A stretch of DNA of 64,000 nucleotides from Eonycteris spelaea (GCA_003508835.1 PUFA01000066.1:2666001-2730000); one strand, 5' to 3'; shown: positions 1-13,030, counted from the first letter of the stretch. The notes: a model not told the origin generated them from the letters alone. Numbers and translations: made by a program.

Positions 1-3000
1 TCCGTGGAAGAGTACTTTGCTTAGGAAGATGGCCAAAGTGATTTTATGTAGTACACGGACAACACATTGAATTTTCTTGTTGGACACAGACTGACAGGTG
101 TTAAGAGGATAGACTGTCCTGGATGGACAGGGACATGTGCCCCGGGCCTTTTGATTCTCTCAGCTCGCCATGTAGGGCCTTTCTCGCTCCTTAGGGCCAT
201 TCACCCTTCAGTGTCTCTCTCTCTGCCCTGGGCCTCAGCTCCCAGCTGATATTCCCTGAGTCCCCAGTCTCCAGCTCCTCCTTCTAGGCTGGAGCCGCAT
301 CCTTCCGCCCAGTCCTCCAGCTCGTTCTGGCCCGTCTTCCTCCTCGTCCCACAGTTATTCCTCCCACTCTTGGCTCCCCGGCTTCAGCCTGAAGAGAACA
401 TCACGGGCCCCTGCTCAGGTCCCTGCTTTGGCTTGTCATATCTGGTCTCTGTCCTCCAACTTCCAGTGGGACTCTTTCTGCCTGCGTGGGAGCATCTCAC
501 TTTTAAGCCACTTTTCTGTGTGTGCATGGATTTTTTTTTTTATTCGCTTATGTTTTCTTTAAATATAATGTTTTTCAGAAACAGATTCAAATTAAAATGT
601 TAGTAATACAGAAGTTATTTTGTGAATGTGATAAAAAAAAATTGTGAAAGTTGGAAGGACTAAGCTAAGGTTTGGCCTACCCTTGGAGAGAGGAAAGACC
701 CTGGAGCCAGATACCTACATCTAATCATGTGCTGCCCCCTACAGGTTCTTTTGGTAAAACAATTAAAAACAAAATCCAAAAAACCCCAAAACCCTACCTC
801 TCAAGTTGCTTTGAGATTTACACTAGAGGAAAGAATGTATACAAAGCACTACCCATCACATCAATAAATGGTAGTGCTCTTGTTATTAATAGTAATATCT
901 ATTAGTAGTAATATTAATATTACTAGTAGCATTATAGACAATAACATTAAACGAGAGTTAAATTTGTCAAGAGAGTTTTGGTTAAAACATACAAATGAAC
1001 GCTTTAATTTTTCACCTGGGTACTAAAGCAAAATATTCTAAGAGATCCGGTCCAGATTTTTAAAAAGTTGTTATTTTATTGTGTACCTATCCAGAGAAAT
1101 TGTAAAAAGAAGTTTAACATAGGAACAAAAAATTCCCAAGTCTTATAAACCATTACTGACATCAGGTAATTGTTAAAAAGAAAACATGCAAAGGAATTTC
1201 AGGTCAATGCCTTTTTCATGTTTTCATTTCTTTCATTTTGTAAATCTTAAAGAACTATGAACAGATTATGTATGGCAAAACAATGCTGAAGAAATTGATT
1301 TGATTTTGACTTAAAAGCACACTTTGATTATTGTGTTAGAGCATGTATAGTTTTCTAATTTTTTAGAGGAGAAAGAAACTTGTTCAAAATTTGAGGAAAA
1401 TAATAGTTTCTTAGAAAACATTTCTTTGAAGATATCTTTCCAGCAGAAAACATGACAGTTTATGTGAAAGGTACTAATATGTTAGAAATGCAGATTCAGA
1501 GGCTCTGTCCATTCCCTACCCTCCCCCAAAGAAGATAAGTAGTCAACTTTGAATGTTTTATTTTAGTATTGCCTTATTTGCTATGTGAATTTAGACTTGG
1601 AGTAAAAATTTCAGTAAGACTATTCTCAGTTGATATGCATTAGGTAGGCAGGTATTGGCTCTTTGAATTATTAATATCATACAAAGACTAGAACATTCAT
1701 TATGTCCGAGAGAAACAGATAAATTTGCTTTATGTAGCAAAGGGAAGTTCTTATAGAGTGCTAACTTGAATTTGGGTAAATTTTCAGTGTCCAGATTAAT
1801 ATTAACCAACTACATATGTATTTTTTTCCTTTAAGCAAAATTTCAGTTTATTTCAAACCCAACAAAATTATATCGTATTCATGATTTGACAACACACTTG
1901 AAATGTGTATGCTCTAAAGGATTCAAATTACAAACCTTTTAGTTATAATCTGTTGGTTGTAATCAAGGACATGTGCTTGTTCTCTCTACTACTGCCAGAA
2001 ATTGAATCAGAAGGGACTGGATTATCAAGAATGCTGCTGGTTTTGATCATGGTTATGTTACATACATGTGGTAGAATAGGACAGTTTTACTCATTCAAAT
2101 TTATTTGAATAATAACTACATGTACCTTATCAGAATTAGCTCCTCTGAACAGACCAAGACTTCTTTTATCTATTTTTAAATAACAACATAAAGCAGCTTT
2201 TTCAAAGAAAAACTCATAGATGAAAGCCTTTTATTTAGAAGAAAACAAATCATTCTGTTTGCCTTGAGTTAGTTTAAAGTTCTTTGTGCATTAAAGATTG
2301 ATATGCCAAATAGAGTAATTGAATGTCAGATTTGGGGCAACCAAACCAAAATTGCAACGAATGAGCAAAGAAACTTCCTGAAGGAGATAGGATTAACAGG
2401 CTGCCAGGGTTGAGCTGGGGACATCCTTTTGAAGTGAGCTTTGAAATGTCAGTTCCTGTTGTCTATGGCTTGACAATTTCTGAGCAGAGTTAGAGTTCCT
2501 TGTCTAGCTCACAGCCAAGGATCATCAAGCTTCTCTGGTGTTGTTCCTAAGTAGAACCCACGAGATGCTAATAAACAGCTAATTTTCTTAATGTTATGAA
2601 AATTTGAAAGATATTACGATGCTACTTGGACTCAATTATTTTCTCTTAAATGATGTATAGATGGAAATATATATTTACCTGTCGTATTTATATTTGAGGA
2701 TGATACTAATATAGAGTGAAACAAAATGGTTTAAAAGACCCGGATGACAAAAAGGAGTTTCTGGTAGTATGACCTACTGTCTTGACATTCTTTGTAGTAA
2801 CGCACCTTTTCTTAATTAAATGAAAAATTGTAGCTGTATAAACTTTGGACTTTGATCAGAAATGAAACACAGTTAATTCTTTTGGTACCTATTCGTCTTG
2901 TAGCTGATAGGCATTTGGTCAGTGACTTTGCACAAAAACAGATGTGGTCATTGCTCCCGGTTGAGCCTGCAGCTTAGAGGGAAAGACAGAATCAGTCAAA

Positions 3001-3719
3001 TAGTTACATGAAAAATAAAATTTCAGCCATGGCAAGTGCTACCAGAGGTGGGTCATTGTGCACTGAGAGCGCAGAGCAGGATCTGACCTGGCTAAGGGAT
3101 CAGAGAAGATTTCCCTCAGGAAGAGTCAAAATGTCCTGAGATCCTAGGATGATTAAAGTTCACCAAGTGAAGAGGAAGGAAGAGTGGTCCAAGCCCAGGG
3201 AACAACGTGTTTGAAGAACAAAGCCACCCGCGTGACTGGCACCCAGAAAACAAAGGGGGGGGCGTTAAAGGGTCAAACCATCCAGGCTTTGGTGGGGTTT
3301 CAGCTTCATTTCGAACGGAAGTCAGGGTCAGAGTGAAGGCAGCACAGTCAGATTTGTCTTTTGCAAAAAATCATTCTGGAACCCTTTGAAGAATGGAGGG
3401 AGGGCAAGGGGCCAGGACTGGGTGAGACGGGTCAGAAGCTACTGTAGTGGTCCTGGGGAGCGACGATGGCAGCTCGGCAGGGGCGGTAGAGATGGCAGTG
3501 GAGAGAAGTAGGGAGATGTGAGTGGCGTGGGGAAAGTTAGAGCCTCAGGACTAGGCTCTGCAGTCGCTGCGGGGCTGAGGGAGGACAGCCGGGGTTCCAG
3601 CTTGCCAAACGGGCGGCGGTGGTGCCCTTCGCGGAGGAGGGCCGGGTGCGGGGGTCCAGGCCTGCGCCCACCTGACCAGTGTTTCTAATCATCTCCCTCC
3701 TTTCTGCTCATTCAAACAG
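1..3719 (+). other. SLC9A8: SLC9A8 intron (3' part), no exon seen
   Basis: This is the downstream part of the intron before the first visible SLC9A8 exon. The first ~2.9 kb is mostly AT-rich; 120-480 is pyrimidine-rich. I looked for the exon encoding the preceding hydrophobic segment of NHE8 and did not find it. Positions about 2940-3540 hold an old dispersed repeat, annotated separately. The intron ends in a pyrimidine-rich tract and AG at 3718-3719. Confidence 0.8.
2940..3540. repeat. old dispersed repeat, family not named
   Basis: This purine-rich stretch reads like a widely dispersed mammalian repeat with phrases resembling gaagatttccctcaggaag and tagggagatgtgagtggc. Related-looking text occurs at about 12415-13030, 19420-19900 and 59620-59920 in this window, which supports a repeat origin. 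I cannot name the family without a repeat library. Confidence 0.45.
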
Positions 3720-3820
3720 GGTAACTTCTTTCAAATATTGGTTCCATCACCTTGTTTGCTGTTTTCGGTACAGCAATTTCCGCTTTTGTAGTAGGTGGAG
3801 GAATTTATTTTCTGGGCCAG
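3720..3820 (+). CDS. SLC9A8: SLC9A8 exon encoding ~residues 145-178, with a 1-base deletion
   Basis: The exon begins GNFFQ after the acceptor AG at 3718-3719 and ends ...GIYFLGQ before the donor gtaaga at 3821. It encodes a transmembrane segment (ITLFAVFGTAISAFVVGGG). The observed length is 101 nt, but 102 nt are needed for the 34 codons. At 3732-3737 the sequence reads CAAATATT where the family needs CAA AAT ATT (Gln-Asn-Ile), so one A is missing from a four-A run. Downstream of that point the conserved protein continues in the +1-shifted frame. Everything else, including both splice sites, is intact. A consensus error is more likely than a real lesion. Confidence 0.96.
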
Positions 3821-4893
3821 GTAAGAAAAACATCTTTGAACAACTTTTAAAATCTTACATTCTTAGAGCTAGTGCAGGGAGGTGGGTAGGGATGCCTCAC
3901 TAGACCTGGGTTTCACGTTCAAGGTAAAGTTCTGTCAGGAAATCTAGACTCAGGGGAGGCACAGTAAAGTCATGCTAAAATTGTTTCTAGTGGCCTCAGC
4001 TTTGATGTCTGGAATTGAGTGAATCTTTTCCACAATCCCCAAAAGTAGTTGCTCTTACTTGCAAACCGGTATTGTCTTAAGTTGGAATACCTAAAAGTAA
4101 AGCAAAATGTATACCATCAAGATCTTTAAATTATAGTAATATCAGTTGTGTTGTCAGACAGAATCAAGGTTAAATGCTGTTTTTTTTTTAAAATAAAATT
4201 TTGCATTTTAAAAATCAAAAATGAGTCTGAATGTGTTCACTCAATTCTAACTTGTCCACCACCTTAGATTTATATATTCCAGATTTTCTACCATTGCTAA
4301 ACCAGTATCCTCAATTGGGTGTTCTGTACTTTGGGTTCAAATTATTTGAATTCATTTAAAGCCAACCCACCTAGGAAGGTAGTGTCTGTGGCTCTGCATT
4401 ATGCACAGCTATGCGTGTCCCAGTTCTTTTCCTTTGTCATCAGAGGCAGAAAGTTTGAGGCTCTGGCACCTGGGTGACGGGCAGATTTCTCTTGTGTGTG
4501 TCAGACGTGTTTGCTGCTTTTGACAGCTGTAGACTAAAGCCCAATATTTCACCTGATTTTCACCTTTACTGCTGCCTCGATGGCACCAGAATAAATCTGT
4601 CTGTCATGCAGCCTTCTGCATTGCTCAGCCTCCAGTATAAGTGGGAGTAAACGTTAGCGAAGAAAACTGTAGTCTGGCTCGAAAAATGTAGCATTCTTTT
4701 CCATACTTTTGTTGTATGGTGATCGAATGCATGTTTAAAACTTACGAGTTTCTTTTATTTTTCAAGTGGTTTGAAAACGAGATTAATGTCCTTATTTAGC
4801 TTGTGATAAAGCACTAACGGACATTTTAATCTTCTTGGCTGTTCTCCAGGGGGTATTTTTTGTGTCTGTGTGTTTGTGTGTTTTATTTTACAG
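3821..4893 (+). other. SLC9A8: SLC9A8 intron
   Basis: GT-AG intron of about 1.07 kb, with donor gtaaga and acceptor tttacag. I see nothing beyond AT-rich unique-looking sequence and a short TG-rich stretch near 4860-4882. Confidence 0.93.
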
Positions 4894-4928
4894 GCTGATG
4901 TAATCGCTAAACTCAACATGACAGACAG
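4894..4928 (+). CDS. SLC9A8: SLC9A8 exon encoding ~residues 179-190 (35-nt microexon-like)
   Basis: A very short exon encoding ADVIAKLNMTD plus the first two bases of a Ser codon, flanked by acceptor tttacag and donor gtaaat. The 35 nt equal 11 codons plus two bases, and the phase fits the next exon, which starts with the third base of Ser. It contains an N-x-T sequon (NMT). Confidence 0.95.
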
Positions 4929-7900
4929 GTAAATCTTTCTTGCTGTAACACCCATGTGACTACTTTTGAGACCAGGGAAAAAGTTCTCCATGTTAATTCC
5001 TGGGTGTGGTACTTCCCTATTCTTTCTCTCTTTGTTTTACTGATGATTTCTGCTGTAGAATCTATTCTGAGTTAATTGTGTCTCTGAGATGAATGCAAAC
5101 TAGATTGAGGAATTTTGGAGATCTCTAGTGAGAGCATTGTTGATTGAAACGATTAATTTAGTTTAAGTTTTGGCAGGAATAACCCTGGAGGGTTAACTGC
5201 CCCCCCCCCCCCCCACACAACACAGGGCCGCACCATTGTTCTTTTCATCACCTCTAACTGATTTCTAAGTCTTTTCAATGGGCCGCAATGAAAAGTTGTC
5301 ATCTTGATGGATTAGGGATGGAGGGGAAGTGAGGTGTGGATTTTTACTGTGCGAGTCACACCAAGGGGTGGGGGTGGGGCAAGAAGACAGGGCCAGGGCT
5401 CTATGGCTGATGCCCCCAGTCTGAAGCTATTCCCATGAACATTCAGAGCTGCTGCCTAGGTGCCCAGGCCAGAAATTTCCATAATCAGCTTAGCAAGAAA
5501 CAACCGAGGCAGCCTTCTCTCAGAAGGTACCAGATAGATCTGGTGCCAAAAAAGTACACCAGCAGCGTGCTGCCTGGTCTCCCCTCTCTGAGAAATCCAG
5601 CGAGGATGTAGCCCTGCTCTGTGTTTATGTCCACAGTGAGCACTTGGTTCTGTCCTGTGGCCCCCCGGGGGTCGGGGGAGGGGTGCCGGGAAGTGGGGCC
5701 GTGTGCTTAGCCCTGGGTCTCTCCCACCGGACCAGCCAGAGCTTTCGGCCTTTAGCAGCAACCTGGGACTAGATCTTGGAGCCCTTTTCATGGGAAATAT
5801 GCCTCCAATAACATTAAGTCCAACTTCATTTTTCTCCCAGGGACATAAATTTCAGAGCTTTGACTGTAGGATAGTTTTGATATATAATCAAGTAGCAAAA
5901 GTCAAATTTCTCTTCCCTAAGGAGCTAGAAATAAAACAGAACTGACGTCCTGTGTTTTGTAGATACTTTGCAAGTGAAAAGAAATGCCCAATACTCATTC
6001 GAAGTAAAGGAAGATGTGGTGGTGTTCAGTTCTTCAACCTGTTTGGGGGCAACGGGTTAGAGATACAGAAAATGCTTGATAAATTCTTGTAAAATTGAGT
6101 TGAACCAATGTTTGGGATGTTTGGGGGAGAGAAATAAGAAAATCGTGCCTTAGACAAGCAGAATAAGAGCAGGGAGATTTCTTCCTCCAAGTGCAGACAC
6201 TCCCTTTCCTGTTGGACGTTGTCCCGCAGATGAGAAGTACTCTGGTTGAAATTAGCCAGCAGCACAGACCCACAGAGCCGCAGAGCCTGGCAGGGCGCTT
6301 AACAGGGGGGAGCTGGCCAGGTGCATGTGTAGAGGTGGTGACAGAGAACCTGGTGAATCAGAGAGCACACCTTGTCTGAAGGGGACAGCCACTTCGCAGC
6401 TCCACCTAGTGACTGCCGTTATGGGCCCAGAATTACTAGATATATTTAAAAATTTTTTTTTTCAAAAGAAGCCAGGTTTCTAGATTTTAAAGGGAATTTT
6501 CCAGTTTTCAAATGTTGACAATTTATTGAGTTTTTCCAAACACCGTGCAGGTCAAACATGAGACCCGCAGACCTCTGCACTATGGAAAATGTTAAAAAAT
6601 AACTTTGTCTCAATTAGATTTTATTTTAGTAATATTTCTGCTGGAGATTTTTTGCATAAATATACCCTGAATTATTTCATCATTTGTACTGTTTCCTTGA
6701 TGTTGCTATTCTTTGAGATGGTGAAATAAAGAAAACACATTTTTAAGTTGACTTCTAGCTTCTGGCCTTTTAAAATACTGGGTCTGAAGGTGCAATAGGA
6801 CATCTGAGGCATGATTAAATGACCCCTTAGATTCTGACCTCTGATGACTCAAGAAGTTCATATTTCAGACTTTTCATGGTTCCTATGATTTAGATTCTCA
6901 ACCAAAGCAAATGTGTTACATGATTTATGCAGAGCATTTGCCCCCAACTTTTTATCATGAAAATTCCCAACACAGAGAAGATGAAGAAGCGACGTCCAGC
7001 GGCAGCCGTGTGACCACCACCTGGAGTCCACAATGACCGTTTCACTTGATTCGCTTTAACACAGACTGCCCCCTCTGCCCATCCTTCTAACCAATCATTC
7101 TAACTGATGATTCATCAGCCCATCTTCTACTTCCTGCTGATTCCAGTTCAGGATGCCACAGGCGCTATGACAGGCTAGGGAAGAGCTGGGCACACTCGCC
7201 CCATGTAGCCACGCTGATGGCTCTGGGCTCACATCACCCTTATGTCAGCCATCCCTGCCACAAGGGCCAACCCAATTCCCATGACCTGCAATGCCCTGGT
7301 GACAGCCGGCGACGACCAGGCTTGGGCTTCCTGTCCACTCCTAGAGCCCCGTGCCACTACATGGATGGAGAGTAGGTGAGGTGGCTCCCCAAAAGAAAGT
7401 TAGGGTGCTGTTACCAAAGCCAGGGTGCGCAGATGTTGAGCAGAGAGAACCCGGTTGTCCTCTGCTGCGCTGCGCTGGGGGATGGGGGCGGGGCAGCTGA
7501 GCAGAGCAAACAACTCATCAGGAACCCCCAGGCCTGTCCCACGCTGCACGCACGCACCACCTCTCCCTCCCCCTTTCAGACATTCTTTTTTTTCAAAGCC
7601 CTTGTGATGTTTCTGTGGTTGCCAAGAGTGGCAGTAAAAGAGGAGAAGGAGGCACAAGAAGCTCTGTGTCTGGTTGCCGCATAAAGGCCCCAGACGAACG
7701 GCTCCCAGGCTGGCAGTCATCTGTCTGGTGGCACTCCCTTTCCTTCTCTTCCTCTCCATCCTGCCCACTGCCTGCCTTCCACAGATCTCTGGGCCGAGGT
7801 CAGCACAGGTCCGGGAATATACCGGTGACTGAAACACAGCGCCCACCCCGCTGGCGCTCACAGTGAGGGCAAGAGGCAGGTAAAGTCACAGCTCATAATG

Positions 7901-8938
7901 CACGTGACAACCTCTATGAGGACAGGGAAGGCCTGGGACCCAGTGTGAGCTGAGACCTTTTGGGTCTGGTCCTCAGCTTGGGATCTGGAGACTCTCCTTG
8001 AAGTGAGCAGACTCTCTTGCACGAATTCACGTTAATCATAAACTCACAGGGAGTTACCATGGAAACCAGAATGCCAGATTATTGATTTCCGAAGAGAACT
8101 GTGACTGGTAAGGCAGCCAGGCACCTCCTCCTGCCAGCACGCTTCTCCCTGAGCCCAGAGTCCAGTGACCATTGAGGGCTGCTGGCGATGGCAGAGGGGA
8201 CAGAGCACACTCCGTCCTCAGGCCGAGTAGCTCCCTGTCCCTCCCAGGCTGCGAGCTGGTAAGGGGGAAGCAGCGGCAAATAGTCCCTGGCTGTGTCTAT
8301 CATGCCCGGCTGTCCACTGGGGCTCGGTGTTTTGTCTTGTCTTGTAGAATGAGGCAGATAACCCTTCTGCGATGCGGAAAGAAGGCAGTGCCAGGCATGG
8401 CAGTTTGAGGGGACAGAAGGCGATCATGCGCACGCTCTCTCTCCACGCCCCCTCCTTTCTCTCTCAATACTTGCTTAGGTCTAGCTTTGTTAGAGATGAT
8501 CATCTTGGCATTTTCTTAGATGTTACAAATCTGAGTGGAGGCTGTGGTCAGTCACAGATGGTAGCAAGGGCAAAGCAGAGGCCAGAGCCAGGAGCCCTGG
8601 GTCATTTGGTAGGGGCCGCTGAGCCATCCAGTTACTCTGACAAAGAAGGCTGGGAAGACTCATGCATTTAAGGTCTCCTGTCCTCACTGGTCTTGATACT
8701 TACAGTGGAAAAGCAGCCATTCCTAACAGGTCCTGTTAAGTGGGCCCTTCACTGCTCCACTCAGAGTGTCACTTTGCAGACATTAAAGTGGAAAACAATG
8801 TACTGTCCTCTGTAGTTACTTTGGCTGCGGTATGTACTGTGATGTTATATCAACTACAGTCCTCAGCTTTGATGTTTTAACATGTGGACCAAGTGGTAAG
8901 CATTACAGAATTTCCCCTTCCTGTTCCCTTCTTTCCAG
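4929..8938 (+). other. SLC9A8: SLC9A8 intron
   Basis: GT-AG intron of about 4.0 kb. It holds a 15-base C homopolymer at 5200-5214. The stretch 7400-7870 is open on both strands, but none of these frames has coding character or a recognisable protein. The remainder is unique-looking sequence in which I recognise nothing. Confidence 0.9.
5200..5214. repeat. poly-C homopolymer, 15 bases
   Basis: An uninterrupted run of 15 C residues, followed by an ACACAACACA tract. The opposite strand is a G-run able to form quadruplex structures. Homopolymers like this are prone to length error in any sequencing technology. Confidence 0.95.
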
Positions 8939-9081
8939 TTTTGCTTTTGGCTCCCTGATTTCTGCTGTCGATCCAGTGGCTACTATTGCTATTTTAATGC
9001 ACTTCACGTGGACCCAGTGCTCAACATGCTGGTTTTTGGAGAGAGTATTCTCAACGATGCAGTCTCCATTGTCCTGACCAA
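8939..9081 (+). CDS. SLC9A8: SLC9A8 exon encoding ~residues 190-238, catalytic ND motif, 1-base deletion
   Basis: This exon carries the core of the exchanger: FAFGSLISAVDPVATIAIF followed by the FGESILNDAVSIVLT segment with the Asn-Asp pair (about 229-230) that lines the ion path in CPA1 antiporters. Acceptor ctttccag, donor gtaagt. Observed length is 143 nt where 144 nt (1 + 47 codons + 2) are required. The defect is at 8992-8995, where ATTTTAATG has four T residues and the conserved Ile-Phe-Asn needs five. Upstream and downstream halves are each conserved but in different frames. I interpret it as a homopolymer consensus error. Confidence 0.96.
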
Positions 9082-9284
9082 GTAAGTGTGCTGTCTTCAA
9101 GTGACGGAACTAAACATCCTTATAACAAGGGGACAGATATTTCCGTCCAGCTATGTGTACAGTTGCTTGTCCTCTGGGTGATTGGTTCACCCGCTTCTCC
9201 ATCTTTCTGTCCTGACCAGCCTTGCTGTGCCCCAGGAATACGGTCAAGGTCTGGGGTGGTGAGGAGAGGAGAGTCCACCTTTTA

Positions 9285-9440
9285 TGACGGCGGTTTTGAG
9301 CCCAGCTTCTCATCAGCGTCACTTGGGGTGCTGATTAAACGTGGCATTCCCACGCCCCACCCTCACAGCTCCAGGGTGAGTCCCAGGAACTTGGGTTTTT
9401 AATAAGTTCCCCAGACAATGATGCAGCAGCCCTTTGAGGG
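9285..9440 (+). repeat. MER5-like (hAT-Charlie) DNA transposon fragment
   Basis: The text catcagcgtcacttggggtg, the ccccaccctcacagctccag region and the ttttaataagttccccag region follow the MER5 pattern in order. Divergence is high, as expected for an ancient element. Confidence 0.65.
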
Positions 9441-10094
9441 CTCAGTGTTTCGGGCTGCATTGTTGCAGACAAAAGCAATAGACAGAGGCCCTACTCTTTC
9501 ACTTAGGAGCGGTCGCATGCCACCTTCCTTTTCACAGCTTGTAAAGAAAGGTGGTAATGATACTAATGGGCGTCCCGCCTTAAGATGCTATTGGGTGAAA
9601 GCATCTTTGGAAACTGCAATCTTTCTCAGATGTTCATTTGTATCACCACCCTTGTTGACGGGATCTGAGAAATTAAAGATGAATCATAAAATGTCAAGAA
9701 GTCATTGGGAAAAGGAAATGAGTCTAGATAGTCTCAAATGTGTTTATCTGATGGAAGGCTGTTTCCTTGCACTGTGTGTGCACTTTGTGGTGGTGGTCAT
9801 TAGCATGTGTGGGCAGGAGACTCAAACAGCTTTGCCAAAAAACAGAGACGGCACCAACAGAGCAGTTGGACAGCAGAGCCCGGGACAGTGTATCAGAGAT
9901 GAGCCAAGAGAATCTTAGGGGTCAGTCAGTGTTCTGTTAGAGAACAGCATTTCTATGATCTGAACACTGACTTGTTTCCTTTGTCGAAAAGTGCCTTGCT
10001 CGCATGATATTCTGCGGCAGTTAGCATTTTCTTAAAAGCTTTATTATAGATGACATTTGGGATTCTTACCTTGAACTAAAATGATGTTTTATAG

Positions 10095-10310
10095 TAGAAA
10101 GAGCCCAGGTTTGGGAGTCAGGCTGACCAGCTTCAAGTCCTGCAATGCCACTTGTATAGCTCTGTGACCTGGGTTGGCTTCTTTACCTTTCTGAGCCACA
10201 GGCATCTCAGCAATTAAGTGAGGATGATAATGCCTTAGCCTAGGATTGGACTTGAGGATTGAATAGTTAAGTCTGGTACTACATGAAAAGCATCTGACAT
10301 CAATTAACGT
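10095..10310 (+). repeat. MIR SINE
   Basis: A tRNA-like head (ttcaagtcctgc box B-like) is followed by the MIR core (tgtgacctgggttggcttct, tttctgagcc) and the gaggattgaat tail region. Old and diverged. Confidence 0.85.
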
Positions 10311-10439
10311 GAGACCCTTTCCTCTTCTTCTCCTGCCCCGTTATGTTTCACTGTTTGCCCCTTTTTTATCCTACTTTTGCAGGAAGAATTTCCCAAAGGC
10401 TGCTTAATTGCCATAAGTGCTCAGCAGACCTAAATGAAA

Positions 10440-10790
10440 CAAACCTTAAAATATTTTTGTTATTCTAAAAGTAATACATATATTCTTCATATGTAATTTA
10501 GAAAACACATGGAAAAAAGAAAGAAAAATTATGTGCATTGTTACTACCCAGAGATAAAAGTATACATATATTTTATTTAGCTGGACTTATATCTCATATA
10601 CTGTGCTGTAGCTTTTCCATTGAACAGAGTCGATAAAATAATCTTCTGTGACATCATTTTACTGGTTACTGAGTATTCCTTTCTATGGATTTACTACAAC
10701 CTGTTTAATCAATTCCCTCTTATTGGCTTTTTCACATTTCTCTTGGCAAAAATTTCTATAGCTTTATTAGGAAATTATCATGCATAGTAC
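10440..10790. repeat. old L1-like AT-rich fragment
   Basis: Contains the phrase order taatttagaaaacacatgg ... actacccagagataa ... ttttatttagctgg, typical of old L1 3' regions. Assignment is by eye only. Confidence 0.45.
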
Positions 10791-12414
10791 TGTAAGACCT
10801 TTAAAAAATCTGACGGCAATATTTTTTCTTATTTAAGATCTACTCAGAAAGATATTAAGCTTTCTGGATTTGACTTTTCTCTTGTATCCTGGTGGCATGT
10901 ATCAAACATTTGTGGTAAAGAATTTTGCCCAAATTGGAGGTGACATCATGAACTATTTTTATACATTTGGAGCTAAATTCAACTGCTATGTCTCTATTTT
11001 GTTTTCAAAATTTGTCAGAAGTAGGACCTTTTCTGAGCTTTTCCAGGTCTTTTTGCCACAGAGAGGCCAACGAGTAAGAGACGTTTTCTTTTTAAAATGA
11101 GACATGTTGGAGTCATTATAAGTAACCAAAGGTTCTTCCTGCAAAAGTGCTTGTGAAGGCCACGATCACCTCTAATGACAGTTCTCAGAATTGGACCTGC
11201 GGGCCACATGCGTATGAAGTTTTCAGGCTCTACCTCCATCACTCGTGGGACACAGGCTTGGGTAGAGCCACCGGCCTGAGCCACGGCCAACCTTACGGAC
11301 TCTCCAGATACGCTGCAGACTGGTCATCCACCATCGGCGTTTGGCGAGGGCCCTCTTCGTGCCAGACGCTGCTCAGAGACTATTGGATTTGACACACGCA
11401 ATCCAGGGCGGGAGAAAGATGCTCACAGAGACGTGAAACACTGTGGTCCTAGGGGAATAGTCACTTTAAATTCAAGGATCTGAGTTCAGCTCAGATGAGC
11501 TGTCTTGGGAGCTGGCAGGCACTTGCAGATGTAAGAGGGATTAGGGAAGAAGGGGGCTCGGTAGACCTGCCTTGTTTTTTGCACTACAGAAGGGGGCTGT
11601 TTTCAGCTTTCCTTGGTTACAAGGTAGAATCACGTCTTTTTTTTAATGGTATAGTTCATAAATGATCGTTTTCAAAGCAATCTGACACACTTACCTTTGC
11701 AACCGAATATAGGAATGATTACCCTTTTTTTCATGTTTTCATTTTCATAAGTGCCAGAAAGCTAAGTATCTTCTGTTTCCTCATTAACTTTAATTAAATT
11801 ATTTTTAGCGTTGACTTGTTACTATGACAATTCTTAAAATAGTTGCTGTGAAGGAAAACTTCTGTTCTCTCCAGCTATAGCTTAAGCTCAGAGTCCAGAT
11901 TCTACTTTCATTTATCTTGAGTTCAGAAACCACTGGCCTCAGCCTTCTCTGCGTTGAAAAGAAAGCCAGTCCAGCTGGTGTGCCAGCCAGTATATCAGCC
12001 GAGGCAGCGACATGGGTTAGGGGCTGGGCACCATGCCTGGTCTACAGATCCCTTTGAAAACTGTAGGTGATCTTAGCTTTCAGAAGCACTTGCCCAATAA
12101 GCTCTGCGTTGGATCTCCAAAGTGGGGTGTTAACCTACGGTTTACTAGGAAAGGAGGAGAAAGGGGGAGATTGTGCTTTCCGGTGAGTCTGGAAAACATT
12201 TGTGTGCAAAAAGTTAGATTGCTTTTTTTGCAGGACTTCTGAGAACCTTTATTATGTCACATTGTGCTTTGAATTGCCATGAAAGGCTTCCTGAGGTTAT
12301 TTGACCAAGTTACCCTTTTATCAGAGATTTTCCTGCTTTGAAATCATACTGATTCATGAACTTAGTCAACGCTGATTAATGAAGCTGAATATTGTTATTG
12401 ACAAGTCTTCGTTT

Positions 12415-13030
12415 TGTTTACTGACTCAGCAGAAGTTTATTGAGTATCTTTTGTGTGCTAGGCTCTGCCTTAGGTCCTAGACATATGGTAGTGAATGGGC
12501 AGGCTTGGTCCTCATGGGATGATTCATTAGTTTTCACATGCTGTAGAGAAGTCAGTTATTAGGAGAGCCTGTAAATGGGCTGGCCTTTGTGAAGGGGTCA
12601 AGGGCAGGTGTCCCCAAGGAAGTGACACTGACCTTGGGCTCTGAGAAACAGACTGGGAAGTTAGCTGGGGCTAAGGGAGGAGTGAAAGATGACCTACAAG
12701 GAAGAGCCAGTGACGTGGGCCCCACCCTGAATGGGAAAGTGGGATCAGGAGGTATCTGGGGAGAGAGGTCAGGTCATGCTGAAGAGCAGCAGGAAACTGT
12801 GGATGGGTTTTCAAACAGGCCAACAACCTGATCAGGTGTGTGTTTTAACAGGATCATTCTGGCCACTGGTAGAAAAATGGCTTGGCCCCTAGGAAGACAA
12901 GGTGTATATAGAGACAACAGTGATGCCTAAGCTCTGGGACAGAGCATGGTAGGGGAGGGAGGGCGAGAAGTGGGTGGTTTTGAGAGAAGGTCCAGAAGGT
13001 AGAATCTGCAGAAAGATAAATAGGAGAATA
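12415..13030. repeat. old dispersed repeat, family not named
   Basis: Starts with cagaagtttattgagtatct and a tgtgtgctaggctctgcctt phrase, then continues with long purine-rich text ending in gatcattctggccactgg. This is a common mammalian dispersed repeat layout and resembles 19420-19900 and 59620-59920. Confidence 0.5.

Noticed and set aside
7400..7861. Overlapping open frames on both strands (up to 153 codons)
   Set aside because: Intronic, low-complexity composition, no homologous-looking motif; chance ORFs in GC-richer DNA.
9418..9918. 166-codon open frame on the plus strand
   Set aside because: It starts in a MER5-like repeat, lies wholly in an SLC9A8 intron, has no recognisable protein or splice context, and its codon use looks random.
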